DNA of 64,000 nt from Kistimonas sp964291505 (lineage in GTDB: Bacteria; Pseudomonadota; Gammaproteobacteria; Pseudomonadales; Endozoicomonadaceae). The stretch covers positions 2,108,001 through 2,172,000 of the forward strand of contig OZ220216.1 of the NCBI GenBank assembly GCA_964291505.2. Direction: 5' to 3'. This document shows, one piece after another, positions 9,047 to 18,350 of this stretch. The number at the start of each line of letters is the position of its first letter. Position 1 is the first letter of the stretch. The position numbers were made by a program, and so were the translations under genes. The notes under the pieces are model-generated. The model made no database searches, was not told the origin of the DNA, and worked only from the letters and a program-made list of their open reading frames with translations.

Positions 9047-10654
9047 TCAGTGCCCCATTTGGCTGTGGTCCATCATTTCATGGTTCATCTCGCCATGATT
9101 CATCTGGCTGTGATCCATCATCTCGTGGTTCATCTCGCCATGGTTCATCTGGCTGTGATCCATCATCTCGTGGTTCATCTCGCCATGACCCATCTGGCTG
9201 TGATCCATCATTTCATCGTTCATCTCGCCCTTTGCCATCGCTACGACCTGGTAACTGCCTGCCGGCGTTTTCTCCATTTCAAAGCGGACGGCCTGCCCCT
9301 CGGCAAACGCACTGATACCAACTTCCGGGGACAAATCGAAATCCATGGTCATGGCAGGCCAGCCCCATTCCGGTACAGGGTCATGGGTAATGGTGAGAAC
9401 ACCGTCTTTCTTTCGATCCAGAGTGCCCGCCGTCCACACTCGATCACGGGCTGAGGATTCATACCGGGTCAGGTCTGCGGTCACGCTGGATTCCGAATCC
9501 AACAGGAACTGTGCTGAGGTCACGACTCTCTCGCCTTGGTGCAGCCCCCGCAGAATCTCCACCTGTCCATCGACAACCCGGCCACTATCCACCCGAACAG
9601 ACCGGAACTGGCCATTGCCCAAATCCTTAACCACACGTTCCTGATCACCAGTCCGGATCAACGCTTCCCGGGGGATAGTCAGCGCTTCAAAGGCATCAGT
9701 CACAATGCTGACCCGGGAATACATGTTGGGTTTCAGTGCATCATCGGGATTATCAAACCGGAGTCGTACGCGTAGGCTGCGGGTCTGCGCGTCCAGTTCC
9801 GGGTAGACATAATCCACGGTGCCCTGCCACGTTCTACCCGGCAGGTAGTCCACGGTCATGGTCGCCGCCTGACCGGCCCGCACCAGCGGCGACTGACGTT
9901 CAAACACATCCGCCACCACCCAAACAGACGCCATACTGGCCAACTCAACCAGCAGGCTGGATGGATTGATATAACCGCCCTCACGGATATTGAGCTTCGA
10001 GACATAACCATCCCGGGGCGCATATACCGACAACGTTCGCTCAATACGCCGGTTGCTGACGATGCGGCTGATAGTCTGTTCAGGCACATCCAGTGCAGCA
10101 AGGCGCTCGCGGGATGCCCGGATTAAGCCGGTATTGCCGGAACGAAGCGCCGACAGCAGTTCCTCCTGGGCATTGACCAGCGCCGGCGAGTAGAGGTCAA
10201 ACAGCTTGTCACCCTTGCGCACATCATCGCCAACTGACGACACCTGAAGGTTTTCGACCCAGCCCTGCACCCGGCTGTTAATCTGCAGCAGGCTGTCTTC
10301 GTTATAACCAATGCGCCCCACGGTGCTGATATGTGGTTCGAGGGTCTTCAGGCTCGCTGTCTCCGTGCGCACGCCGAGGTTGTTCTGGACGGCTGAAGAG
10401 ATTGTCACTGTGCCTGGGGTCGTGTCTGCCGCGCCTTTCTCTTCATAGACCGGCACCAGGTCCATGCCCATCGGGGATTTACCCGGCTGGTCACGCCGGT
10501 AATTGGGATCCATCGGCGCCACCCAATAAAGTGGTTTTTTTGCCTTATTTTCCACTGCCATCGCATCATTGTTCGGTGCCAGAGCATACTGGGCCACCAT
10601 ACCGGCGGAAAAAGCAACCGCCGACGCCAGACTGATCAGGGTAATTGTCTTCAT
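9047..10654 (-). CDS. cusB: Cu/Ag efflux periplasmic adaptor CusB with fused CusF domain and Met/His repeat tail
   Basis: 535 residues. Order of parts: signal peptide/anchor (1-25); short heavy-metal-binding motif YWVAPMDPNYRR..GKSPMGMDLVPVY (about 43-70); adaptor core with lipoyl/hairpin, beta-barrel and membrane-proximal parts (VQGWVENLQVSSVGDDVRKGD, LYSPALVNAQEELL, YAPRDGYVSKL); a CusF-like OB domain near 410-475 with the H..W..MTM copper pattern (ITHDPVPEWGWPAMTMDF); and a tail of about four 15-residue Met/His units. In E. coli CusF is a separate chaperone; here it is part of the adaptor, so no cusF gene is needed. The start overlaps the stop of the upstream outer-membrane gene (TAATG), showing coupled translation. 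Confidence 0.93.
   Translation of the reverse strand: MKTITLISLASAVAFSAGMVAQYALAPNNDAMAVENKAKKPLYWVAPMDPNYRRDQPGKSPMGMDLVPVYEEKGAADTTPGTVTISSAVQNNLGVRTETASLKTLEPHISTVGRIGYNEDSLLQINSRVQGWVENLQVSSVGDDVRKGDKLFDLYSPALVNAQEELLSALRSGNTGLIRASRERLAALDVPEQTISRIVSNRRIERTLSVYAPRDGYVSKLNIREGGYINPSSLLVELASMASVWVVADVFERQSPLVRAGQAATMTVDYLPGRTWQGTVDYVYPELDAQTRSLRVRLRFDNPDDALKPNMYSRVSIVTDAFEALTIPREALIRTGDQERVVKDLGNGQFRSVRVDSGRVVDGQVEILRGLHQGERVVTSAQFLLDSESSVTADLTRYESSARDRVWTAGTLDRKKDGVLTITHDPVPEWGWPAMTMDFDLSPEVGISAFAEGQAVRFEMEKTPAGSYQVVAMAKGEMNDEMMDHSQMGHGEMNHEMMDHSQMNHGEMNHEMMDHSQMNHGEMNHEMMDHSQMGH
9050..9229. repeat. 45-bp tandem repeats coding the Met/His-rich tail of CusB
   Basis: About four units of 45 bp (unit MMDHSQM-N/G-HGEMNHE, 15 residues) lie at the very end of cusB, with a few silent or Asn/Gly differences. 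Since 45 is a multiple of 3, unit number can change without breaking the frame, altering only the count of metal ligands. Confidence 0.85.
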
Positions 10655-11955
10655 TACAGTTCCTTCTTTTCGTCTGACAGTGACTGGCTATTCACCGGCA
10701 GCAGGTAATGCAAACGCGCTTCACTCTGCCGGGCATCTGCCTGCAGCCGTTTATAGGCCAGGGTGAGATCCAACCGGGATTGGTAGGCCTGTATCACACT
10801 GGTGAAATCTGCGGTATCGGCCTGGTAGGCCTTGAGTGCCGCATCGGCCTGACGCGTAACGGTGGGTATGAGCTGGTTTTTATAGAGTGAAAGCCGATCT
10901 TTCAGACCGTTATAGCGGGCGGCTTCAGCCTGCAAGGTGCCCTGCAACTGCTGCAGCGTATCCAGGCGCGCAGCCGTACTGGCTTCGCGCCGATACTGGC
11001 TGGCGGACAGCTGGCGATCCTGGCGGTTGCCGGTGAAAAGCGGGATATCCAGCATCACCATGGCCGAGAACCGGTCGCGGTTATCCGTCATCCCCATCCC
11101 GCCCATATCGCCCTGTTCGCGACCATAGGTCAGCTCAACGCCCCACTGCGGCTTATAGCTTTCCCGGGCCAGGGCAGCATCCTGATCAGACTGTTCAATG
11201 GCAAGATCAGTCACCCTAACCAGCGGATGGGATAGAAGTGCCTGGTCTGTTATCGCGGGCAATGCTGGCAGGGTGGGTAATGCTTCACTGACAGATGCTA
11301 CCGGCTCCTGATCCAGCCAACGCGCCAACCGGGCGCGGCTTTCATTGGCACTTGCTGCAGCAGTGGCCATACGATCATCCAGCCGTGACAGGACCACTTC
11401 CGCCTGCAGCACATCCTGCTGGCTTTTACGGCCCTGGCTGTACATGGACTCGGTGACCGTCACCAGGCTTTCAAACAGGTAACGATCCTGACGCAGCTGT
11501 TGCAGTGACTGTTGCCAGTACCAGGCATCCAGCCAGGCCAGACGCACATCCCGTACTACAGACAAACGACGTTCGCCTGCCTGCTGGCTGGTGGCGGCCT
11601 CCTGCAACTCGCCTTTGCGGCGGAGGATCGCGGCGTTGTCGCCCCGGGGCAGCATCTGCTCCAGTTTCAGCTCAAGCATGCCCTGGTCAAAGGGATCCAG
11701 GTTATCCCCCGGCAGGTTCATGGTACCAATGGACAGCTTGGGATCAGCCCAACTCTCTGCTGCAATGGCTTGTTCAGAAAAGGCACGGGCCTGTGCCTGC
11801 AGGGCGCGAGTGCCTGCATCAGCCGACAGCGCCTGCTGCTCGGCAACCGTTAAGGAAAGCGGACTGGCAGATGCCGACAGCGCAAAGACCGACCACCACG
11901 CCAACCAAAGCGGGTTACAGTTCGGGGTCGCAAAAACGCGACTTAAGAAAAACAT
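10654..11955 (-). CDS. TolC-family outer membrane factor of the Cus efflux system
   Basis: 433 residues with a signal peptide ending near SASASP, then two outer-membrane-efflux-protein repeats rich in Ala/Gln/Arg helices (LRQDRYLFESLVTVTESMY, LDLTLAYKRLQ). Typical OEP features include the early LTVAEQQAL segment and DPKLSIGTMNLPGD. It has no lipobox, unlike E. coli CusC, so I call it CusC-like without the symbol. As the first gene of the cus cluster (GGAG 8 nt before the ATG) it supplies the channel that receives copper from CusAB and exports it outside the cell. Confidence 0.88.
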   Translation of the reverse strand: MFFLSRVFATPNCNPLWLAWWSVFALSASASPLSLTVAEQQALSADAGTRALQAQARAFSEQAIAAESWADPKLSIGTMNLPGDNLDPFDQGMLELKLEQMLPRGDNAAILRRKGELQEAATSQQAGERRLSVVRDVRLAWLDAWYWQQSLQQLRQDRYLFESLVTVTESMYSQGRKSQQDVLQAEVVLSRLDDRMATAAASANESRARLARWLDQEPVASVSEALPTLPALPAITDQALLSHPLVRVTDLAIEQSDQDAALARESYKPQWGVELTYGREQGDMGGMGMTDNRDRFSAMVMLDIPLFTGNRQDRQLSASQYRREASTAARLDTLQQLQGTLQAEAARYNGLKDRLSLYKNQLIPTVTRQADAALKAYQADTADFTSVIQAYQSRLDLTLAYKRLQADARQSEARLHYLLPVNSQSLSDEKKEL

Positions 11956-12093
11956 GGTGTTTCTCCGTTGAGGAGCTGTCAGTTCGGCTTTTTGTCAGAC
12001 GACAAACCAGAGTCGATGACGCCAAGACAGGCGCAAACTACCGACAGCTCATGGGCAATAACGGGTTTAAATCAGGGTTATTGGGTCAACGGA

Positions 12094-12537
12094 CTATTCG
12101 AGGAAGGCGGCTTTCGCCAGATAGATATCGGGTAGGGCGGTTCGTATGTCCGGCTCAGTGAACACCTGCCAGTTACGGGTTTGTGGCACCGGGTCGAACA
12201 ACGGTTGCACAACCGTGAACAACAGCATGAAGACTGGTTTCAGATCCGGTGTGAAAGTCACCTGTAGAGCAGGCGCATCACCTTCACAATCAGGACAGAC
12301 AGCATCTGTCATGATTGCTCTGGATACCGGACTCTCTGGCTGGCAACAGTCGTGTGCCATGCCATGACCGGTATCCATCATCTCCATAACCATCGCGTTT
12401 TCCATGGGCGAAGGATGCATGGATTTCCCTTCAGCGACACTCATCATACAAAACTGCAGCACAGACAGTAGCATCGCAACCAGCAGGGCGATACCGACAG
12501 GACGTCTATGATGGCGGTGCAGTGATGTCAGTCTCAT
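12094..12537 (-). CDS. small His/Met/Cys-rich membrane-anchored protein next to the cus genes
   Basis: 147 residues from ATG 12537; an upstream in-frame TTG at 12594 would add 19 residues but is a poor start. After a basic His-rich N-terminus (SLHRHHRRP) comes one hydrophobic helix (VGIALLVAMLLSVLQFCMM), which may be a signal anchor. The middle is rich in metal ligands: MHPSPMENAMVMEMMDTGHGMAHDCC and a CPDC motif. A second hydrophobic patch is FMLLFTVVQPLF. It lies 138 bp upstream of the outer-membrane channel gene on the same strand. A periplasmic copper-binding or sensing accessory role is inferred from composition and position; resemblance to DUF2946-like copper proteins is possible but not firm. 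Confidence 0.6.
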   Translation of the reverse strand: MRLTSLHRHHRRPVGIALLVAMLLSVLQFCMMSVAEGKSMHPSPMENAMVMEMMDTGHGMAHDCCQPESPVSRAIMTDAVCPDCEGDAPALQVTFTPDLKPVFMLLFTVVQPLFDPVPQTRNWQVFTEPDIRTALPDIYLAKAAFLE

Positions 12538-12611
12538 ACAATCAGGGATTACAATACTCCGGCTAATAGTGTGTTTTCGGCGGAAACAAGTCAATCATAA
12601 GATCACATCTA

Positions 12612-14012
12612 TTAAACGGTTTCTGACGCTTTATCCAAGGCATACGTCACCGACTTCGTGAGATCGCTTCCCATAAACAATGTTGCTGCCGCATGGGGGG
12701 CACTGGCGAAATAGGCATGGTGGTAAGATGCCTGGATACTGCCCTTTCGATAAACAGCTTCGCCCTTGTCTGAACCATAACGCGCTCGCTGCCGCCGTGT
12801 ATGATGCCAAGGCGTCATACACGTCGTCATGGTGGAATAATGGAAGCTATGGCCACGCAGTTCCCCTTCTGGCAAATCCAGTGCTTCCATACCCAGGTTA
12901 ACCAGGCGTTCCTGCAGTTTTGCTGAACCCGGCAGCAAACCTGCCATCATACCCGTTGTTCCATGACGGTCAGTCAATGATTCCAGCAGGTAAAGCATGC
13001 CTCCACATTCTGCATACAGGGGACGTCCAGCCGACACATGCGCTTCCAGATCCGCGACCAGTGCACGATTTTCCGTCAGTGCCGCCATGTGCAGCTCCGG
13101 ATAACCACCAGGCAGCCAGACCGCATCACATTCCGGCAGACGATCCCCAGCTACAGGCGAGAATATCTGTAGCTCCGCACCTAACGCTTTCAAGGTTCGA
13201 AGGTTTGCCGCGTAGATGAAGGCAAAGGCATCATCCCGTGCAATAGCAATACGACAACCGTTGAGTAACGGCTTCACACTCTCACGTTCCGACAGCATAA
13301 ATATAACTTCGGGAGGCAACGCACCGAAACCGCGGCATTCCAACAAAGCTGCGGCCTTATCCAGTTGCTGATCCAGCGTAGTTGCCAGTTCGCAGGCCTG
13401 GACAAGCCCCAAATGCCGCTCCGGCAGCACCATGGCGGAATCGCGCGGTATGGCGCCGATCAGGGGAATGTCCGCCGGCAAACTCTCCCGCAATAGCTCA
13501 ACATGGTAATCGCCGCCTACCTGACCGGCGATGACCCCTGCCAATGGGGTATCCAGTTGATAATGCTTGAGTCCGTAAGCCAGCGCACCAAAACTCTGGG
13601 CCATGGCGCTGGCATTGATCACGGTCCAGATTGGCAGCCCCAACTGGCGGGCCAGCGCTGCCGGTGGCGAATCACCATCAAATAGCCCCATGGCCGCTTC
13701 AACAATCAGGACATCATGACAGGCTGCTGCTTCCGCCAACATAAACCGGGTATAGTCATCCGTGGTCATCCAGGTATCGACGACATCAACCGGGTTGCCG
13801 CTGGCCTTTTCATGGATCATCGGGTCAAGGAAATCCGGCCCACATTTGAACACCTTCACGTTCAGCCCCTGGTTGCGATACAGGCGGGCAAGCGCAGCAG
13901 TAAACGTAGTTTTTCCCTGACCGGAGGCAGGGCTCGCGATCATGACCGCCGGGCAGGCAAACTGTTTAACATTGGTAGGTGATAGTGAAGCGGAATGGTC
14001 GGTCATGGGCAT
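12612..14012 (-). CDS. cobB: cobyrinate a,c-diamide synthase (CobB/CbiA)
   Basis: 466 residues. The N-terminal half is a P-loop amidoligase domain (IASPASGQGKTTFTAAL, VFKCGPDFLDPMIHEKASG, VDTWM, VEAAMGLFDG). The C-terminal half is a class-I glutamine amidotransferase-like domain with the nucleophile elbow YAECGGMLYL and the catalytic-type HSFHYS segment. The enzyme uses ATP and glutamine to amidate the a and c side chains of cobyrinate (or hydrogenobyrinate) in cobalamin synthesis in the cytoplasm. No other cobalamin gene is in the window and I see no cobalamin riboswitch in the 131 bp upstream. The start follows conserved distance; a second Met two codons later is also possible. Confidence 0.93.
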   Translation of the reverse strand: MPMTDHSASLSPTNVKQFACPAVMIASPASGQGKTTFTAALARLYRNQGLNVKVFKCGPDFLDPMIHEKASGNPVDVVDTWMTTDDYTRFMLAEAAACHDVLIVEAAMGLFDGDSPPAALARQLGLPIWTVINASAMAQSFGALAYGLKHYQLDTPLAGVIAGQVGGDYHVELLRESLPADIPLIGAIPRDSAMVLPERHLGLVQACELATTLDQQLDKAAALLECRGFGALPPEVIFMLSERESVKPLLNGCRIAIARDDAFAFIYAANLRTLKALGAELQIFSPVAGDRLPECDAVWLPGGYPELHMAALTENRALVADLEAHVSAGRPLYAECGGMLYLLESLTDRHGTTGMMAGLLPGSAKLQERLVNLGMEALDLPEGELRGHSFHYSTMTTCMTPWHHTRRQRARYGSDKGEAVYRKGSIQASYHHAYFASAPHAAATLFMGSDLTKSVTYALDKASETV

Positions 14013-14143
14013 ACGCCAGCAGTGTCAGCATTAACAGGAAAGCCGCGAACAATACTCGAAAAGTCTGACCAATGTCCCGTGATATGCGTCAACAGCAACT
14101 AGATTGCCTGCGTTTTTCCCATGACTATCACTCAGATGAAAGG

Positions 14144-15049
14144 TCATAACGCAATTTGATTGGCTTTCGCCTTGTCAATCGCCTGTTCCAACTGTGCTGC
14201 CGGCAGGTCAAAATCCGCTTTTTTCTGCATCGCATGTTTCACATATCCGGCACTTTTTCGGGACAGCACCATAATCTCGATGCGTCGATTATGTTGATCT
14301 TCCGGATTGAATCCCTGTAACGGTGCCTGATCCGCCATGCCAACAACCTGCAGAACTTTATTCTCTGGCATTCCGCCAAAGACCAGGGTTCGACGTACTG
14401 TATCTGCCCGGTTAGTCGAGAGTTTCCAGTTATCCATGGAGGATGCCGACGACCACGGTGTGGCATCAGTATGACCGGATATAATCAATTTATTGGGCAG
14501 TTTTGACAGGATCGGCGCCATTTCTAGGAACAGGTCTTCATACAGATAAGTCAAATCTGACTTTCCCGCTAAAAACATGGGTTCATTGTTAATTTCAGGA
14601 ATCGTCAATATCAGGCCATTGGGAATCCGCTCCACCTTGTACGACGAACGCATGCCACCACGCCCTTTCTGTGAGCCTACTTTCGACAATTCAGTCGCCA
14701 CGCCATTCAACTCATTCACGCCAGGCGCCGTATTGCCAGCCAACTCAAAGCCTTCATACCCTGTCGCCTTGGCCCTTACGGGCGTTGGTGCACCCTGATG
14801 CACAGAGGTTGCACCTTCCATACGGATCGGATTATCACTGGAAGGATGTTTGAACATGCCCGGGTTGGAAAAATAATCCGCAATCACCTCCTTTTGCAGG
14901 CGGTTGGTCGCGGCAACAAGCCAAAGCACCAGGAACAACGCCATCATGGCAATGGCAAAGTCGGCAAAGGCCACTTTCCAGGAACCGCCGTGGTGATCGT
15001 CATGGGAGACATGCACCACCCGTTTGATAATCAGTGGATGCTCAGACAC
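14144..15049 (-). CDS. motB: flagellar stator protein MotB (lateral type, LafU)
   Basis: 301 residues. One membrane helix (about 24-46) holds the essential proton-carrying Asp at residue 30 in VAFADFAIAMMALFLV. After a linker comes an OmpA-like peptidoglycan-binding domain (about 165-290) with SGHTDATPW and STNRADTVRRTL. The TM sequence is of the proton type rather than the sodium PomB type. Translation begins at a GTG 6 nt after the motA stop, with AAGGAG 9 nt before it. The protein forms the stator with MotA and anchors it to the wall. Confidence 0.93.
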   Translation of the reverse strand: MSEHPLIIKRVVHVSHDDHHGGSWKVAFADFAIAMMALFLVLWLVAATNRLQKEVIADYFSNPGMFKHPSSDNPIRMEGATSVHQGAPTPVRAKATGYEGFELAGNTAPGVNELNGVATELSKVGSQKGRGGMRSSYKVERIPNGLILTIPEINNEPMFLAGKSDLTYLYEDLFLEMAPILSKLPNKLIISGHTDATPWSSASSMDNWKLSTNRADTVRRTLVFGGMPENKVLQVVGMADQAPLQGFNPEDQHNRRIEIMVLSRKSAGYVKHAMQKKADFDLPAAQLEQAIDKAKANQIAL

Positions 15050-15055
15050 CGACGT

Positions 15056-15916
15056 TTACTCCTTGCTACCTCTCAACCAGCGTTCAAGCTCAAGAAAGGT
15101 TGGCCGTAATTCGTCGTACAGCACCCGCCGCCCGGCATCAACGGCCAGGATCGGCGGGCGCCCCAGCTGACTGGAAACCAATGCAGACTTCACGCAATCA
15201 AATGCCAGGCACTCATTCTGCGCGGTATAGCTGACCGCACTCGCCAGTGGCCCGACAATACCGTAACAAAGCAGGATACCCAGAAACGTACCCACCAGTG
15301 CTGCCGCCACATGGGCACCGATTTCACCAATCGGCCCATCCATGGACTGCATGGTGATGACTATCCCCATCACCGCCGCCACGATACCAAACCCGGGACA
15401 GGCATCCGCAACAGACTGTAATGCATTGCCAGGTCGTTTCAGGTCAGCCTCAAGCGTATGAAGTTCCTGTTCCAGTAGACCTTCCAGCTCATGTGGGGTG
15501 ATATTGGTCATACCGGTGATACGAAAGTTATCGGTAATGAAATGGAGCAGTCGTTTATGGGCGATGATGCGTGGGTAGGCCGTAAATATCTCACTGTTCT
15601 CCGGACTTTCAATATGGTCCTCAATACCGGCCGCCCCCTTGGTGCGGAGCAAGTCAAACAGCTGGTATTCGAGCTGAAGCAATTCCATGAAAAAATCTTT
15701 TTCAAACCCGGCCTGCTTGACGATGACATAGTGCAGGTGGGTCGCCACCAGTCTCTGGACAGACGACGGATTCGCCACCATGAAAGCACCAACAGCCGCC
15801 CCCACAATGATGACGATCTCCGCCGGCTGCCATAACGCCATCAGCTTGCCGTTGGCCATTGTGAAACCGCCGAAGACGCTGAGAATCAATACCAGGAAAC
15901 CCACCAGTCTCAACAT
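15056..15916 (-). CDS. motA: flagellar stator protein MotA (lateral type, LafT)
   Basis: 286 residues from the ATG at 15916, chosen over upstream Met codons because GGAGG lies 7 nt before it and the product then begins with the expected membrane helix (MLRLVGFLVLILSVFGGF). Four membrane segments are seen; the TM3-TM4 pair contains the conserved prolines in DACPGFGIVAAVMGI and the loop DGPIGEIGAHVAAALVGTFLGI. The cytoplasmic loop between TM2 and TM3 interacts with FliG. The start lies inside the end of fliA (7-bp overlap), so both are read from one mRNA. Confidence 0.93.
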   Translation of the reverse strand: MLRLVGFLVLILSVFGGFTMANGKLMALWQPAEIVIIVGAAVGAFMVANPSSVQRLVATHLHYVIVKQAGFEKDFFMELLQLEYQLFDLLRTKGAAGIEDHIESPENSEIFTAYPRIIAHKRLLHFITDNFRITGMTNITPHELEGLLEQELHTLEADLKRPGNALQSVADACPGFGIVAAVMGIVITMQSMDGPIGEIGAHVAAALVGTFLGILLCYGIVGPLASAVSYTAQNECLAFDCVKSALVSSQLGRPPILAVDAGRRVLYDELRPTFLELERWLRGSKE

Positions 15917-16641
15917 GATGTATCCTCCACCGGGTTCAACAGGATACGCAGCTTCAACAGGCACTGTTTGTGGATCTGGCTGACCCTGGCCTCGGTGATC
16001 TCCAGACCAGATGCTATTTCCTGCATCGTCAACTCCTGGCCATAGTACATTGACAACAGCTGTCGTTCTCGAACCGCCAGTTGACTGACTGCTGCCGTTA
16101 CCTGCGCCTCTGTTTCCCGGCGAGACACCACATTTTCGCAGCCTGTGCCACTGGTAGGTTCATCAGGCTCTTGGGGTAGCACCTCCAGCTGCCCCATATG
16201 GATGTCATTGAGGCAGTGCTGGTAGTCGGTCAGTGACATGCCCATGGCCTCTGCAATCTCCCGCTCCACGGGTAAGCGTCCGAGGGATTGCTCCAATCTG
16301 ACCATGACCTGACTGATATTGAACGCCATTTTCCCCACTCCCCTGGGACGCCAGTCCTGTCGACGGATTTCATCGATCATAGCCCCTCGGATCCTCGGCA
16401 AGGCGTACCCCCAAAAGGCGACACCGGTATCCGGCTGGTAACGCTGAAGCGCTTCCAGCAGTCCGGATAACCCTGCCTGCACCAGATCATCCATCATATC
16501 ATCCGTCTGCAGCCGGTCGGACACATAACGCGCCTGTCGTTTGACCGCCGGCAACCACTGTTCAATCTGATGCGCCTGCCGCGTATTCGACAACTGCGTT
16601 GTCTGATAACGTAATGGTGTCCCTGACTGCGTACCGTTCAT
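15910..16641 (-). CDS. fliA: flagellar sigma factor sigma-28 (FliA / LafS)
   Basis: 243 residues of the FliA family. Region 2 appears as DDLVQAGLSGLLEALQRYQP and ALPRIRGAMIDEIRRQDW, region 3 as RLEQSLGRLPVEREIAEAMG, and region 4 as RQLLSMYYGQELTMQEIASG with the helix-turn-helix ITEARVSQIHKQCL. It directs RNA polymerase to late flagellar promoters such as flagellin and stators. Its anti-sigma factor FlgM is encoded at 32390-32704. The ATG directly follows the fliL stop (TAAATG). Confidence 0.94.
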   Translation of the reverse strand: MNGTQSGTPLRYQTTQLSNTRQAHQIEQWLPAVKRQARYVSDRLQTDDMMDDLVQAGLSGLLEALQRYQPDTGVAFWGYALPRIRGAMIDEIRRQDWRPRGVGKMAFNISQVMVRLEQSLGRLPVEREIAEAMGMSLTDYQHCLNDIHMGQLEVLPQEPDEPTSGTGCENVVSRRETEAQVTAAVSQLAVRERQLLSMYYGQELTMQEIASGLEITEARVSQIHKQCLLKLRILLNPVEDTSC

Positions 16642-17079
16642 TTACTGGATGACCATGCTGGTCAGAAACAGATCATCCACACGCTGGCGGTGAAGATGCA
16701 CTTTCGCCACCTCCCGAATCCGTTCCAGGGCGCCTTTGCGCAACACCTCCCGCTGACCGGGATCGTCCATGGCCTCATAGTACTGGGTGGAAAAATAATC
16801 ACTGAGGGCATCGCGCAATACCGGGTGGTATTGTGCCAGTTCTGCCTGGTATTTCTTGCTGGCTACCTGGATGGCCACCTCCAGCTGAAGGTAGTGAATC
16901 TCCTGCTCCTGGCTGCGCAGGTTAACCACGATATTATTGAGCGTGACAAAATAAGGCAGGATCGACTGGGTGGATTCTTCCGCATGCTTTTCTTCTTCTG
17001 ACAGAAAAAAAAACGCGCCACCACCAGCGACTAACAACACAGCCACAGCAACTACAGCCAGCACCCACTTACCTTTCAT
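16642..17079 (-). CDS. fliL: flagellar basal-body-associated protein FliL
   Basis: 145 residues from ATG 17079; an in-frame GTG six codons upstream is less likely since GGAG suits the ATG. A short basic start is followed by one membrane helix (WVLAVVAVAVLLVAGGGAFFF) and a periplasmic FliL domain with YFVTLNNIVVNLRSQ, HYLQLEVAIQV and the closing LHRQRVDDLFLTSMVIQ. FliL surrounds the stator and assists torque generation. The coding sequence contains a 9-base homopolymer (17005-17013), whose frame is intact here. Confidence 0.9.
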   Translation of the reverse strand: MKGKWVLAVVAVAVLLVAGGGAFFFLSEEEKHAEESTQSILPYFVTLNNIVVNLRSQEQEIHYLQLEVAIQVASKKYQAELAQYHPVLRDALSDYFSTQYYEAMDDPGQREVLRKGALERIREVAKVHLHRQRVDDLFLTSMVIQ

Positions 17080-17112
17080 AGGCTTGCACCACTCCACACC
17101 GGCGGTTGGACA

Positions 17113-18282
17113 TCAGGCAAACAGATCCACCAGTTGACTGGAAGCCTGCATTAACTGAACGGACGACAACGCCCCTTCACGTTGGTTGCCATGCTTCGAG
17201 GGCAGGGATGAACCCTGAGTGTCACGGGCAGAAGACTCTTCATTACCGGCAAAGCCTGTTCCTGACCATGCCGTTTTTTCCACACTGACCGCAACACTTC
17301 CCGGTGGAAACCGCCCTTCCCCCCACCCGGGGTTTTCCAGCATAAGTCTGACACTGTCTCCATGTGCTGAGAGAAGATGATGGTCCGTCGCCGTTTCAGT
17401 CATGAGTTGTACCGACAACTGCTGATTCTGTTTGTTCACCGCGATCATCAGATGGCCCATGCCCGGCGGTTCAACACTCAGCTGCAGATTGTTGTTATCC
17501 GCCTTTAAGAGCGTCACTGCAGAGTCTGCGGGAGCGGTGGAAACCGGTGAGAATGAAGGCACAGAGGATTCGGCAGACACCAATGACTCCAAAGGAACCG
17601 GTGACAGTACAACTCCTCGCGCCTGAAAGGGTGCCAACAAGGCGGCGTTTGACGGGGCATCACTCTCAATCGCCGGTACGATTGCATTGTCTGACTCCGA
17701 CAAAAAACGCTCAAATTCTCGGGAGCTTTGGTTCGTAACGGTTTCCTGTTGGCTGGATGCCTGTTCGCTCCCTGGATCAGTAGGGAAGGCACTCGTGTCT
17801 TGATGGTTAGATAACAGCGATAGTTGACTGACCGGAGCGCCTGGCATCAAACGATTATGGACGTCTAATACATCTTCCTTACTGACGAACTGTATCGGTA
17901 CCGCAGCTTCAGGGTCAGTGTGGTAAAAGGCAGTGTTAGCCATCACCACAGGTTCATGTTCGTAACTTTGATGTAATAAGCCTGAATCTGTTGCAACCTT
18001 ATCTGCATCGCTCACTAATCCGACTTCAGGCAACGCATCATCCGACGTCGGTACGTCGTCTATTGGCACCACTGAGGTCGAAGTATCCAGCGAATCGCTA
18101 CTATCAGTATCAATGGCAGTCTGCAAGAACGATGAAAATGGCGGCAATGCCTCCGGCGATGACAACCCTTCCTCCGGTTCCAAACAATCACCTGGAACAC
18201 CGTCCACGCTGCCAGCAGTCTCCTGCTCTGCAGAATCCTTCGCAAGCATGTTCGAATCAACAAGGGATAAAAGAGTCAACAT
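17113..18282 (-). CDS. fliK: flagellar hook-length control protein FliK
   Basis: About 389 residues from ATG 18282; the start is uncertain (Met codons at 18348 and 18249 are alternatives, none with a clear Shine-Dalgarno). The long N-terminal two thirds are low-complexity, rich in Ser, Asp, Val, Pro, as is usual for the ruler part of FliK. The C-terminal domain (NLQLSVEPPGMGHLMIAVN, then GDSVRLMLENPGWGEG) is the Flg_hook fold that triggers the FlhB substrate switch. Position between fliS and fliL matches lateral flagellar clusters. Confidence 0.85.
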   Translation of the reverse strand: MLTLLSLVDSNMLAKDSAEQETAGSVDGVPGDCLEPEEGLSSPEALPPFSSFLQTAIDTDSSDSLDTSTSVVPIDDVPTSDDALPEVGLVSDADKVATDSGLLHQSYEHEPVVMANTAFYHTDPEAAVPIQFVSKEDVLDVHNRLMPGAPVSQLSLLSNHQDTSAFPTDPGSEQASSQQETVTNQSSREFERFLSESDNAIVPAIESDAPSNAALLAPFQARGVVLSPVPLESLVSAESSVPSFSPVSTAPADSAVTLLKADNNNLQLSVEPPGMGHLMIAVNKQNQQLSVQLMTETATDHHLLSAHGDSVRLMLENPGWGEGRFPPGSVAVSVEKTAWSGTGFAGNEESSARDTQGSSLPSKHGNQREGALSSVQLMQASSQLVDLFA

Positions 18283-18350
18283 AGACCGGCAACTGCAAAC
18301 ACTGTTTAAGGGAAGTGAGCCACACGACCAGCGGTACGGCCTTGGCAATA

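Noticed and set aside
14013..14143. Possible cobalamin riboswitch upstream of cobB
   Set aside because: No B12-box-like sequence or the expected conserved core could be found.
17005..17013. 9-base homopolymer in fliL as a phase switch
   Set aside because: The frame is intact and it encodes part of the membrane helix.
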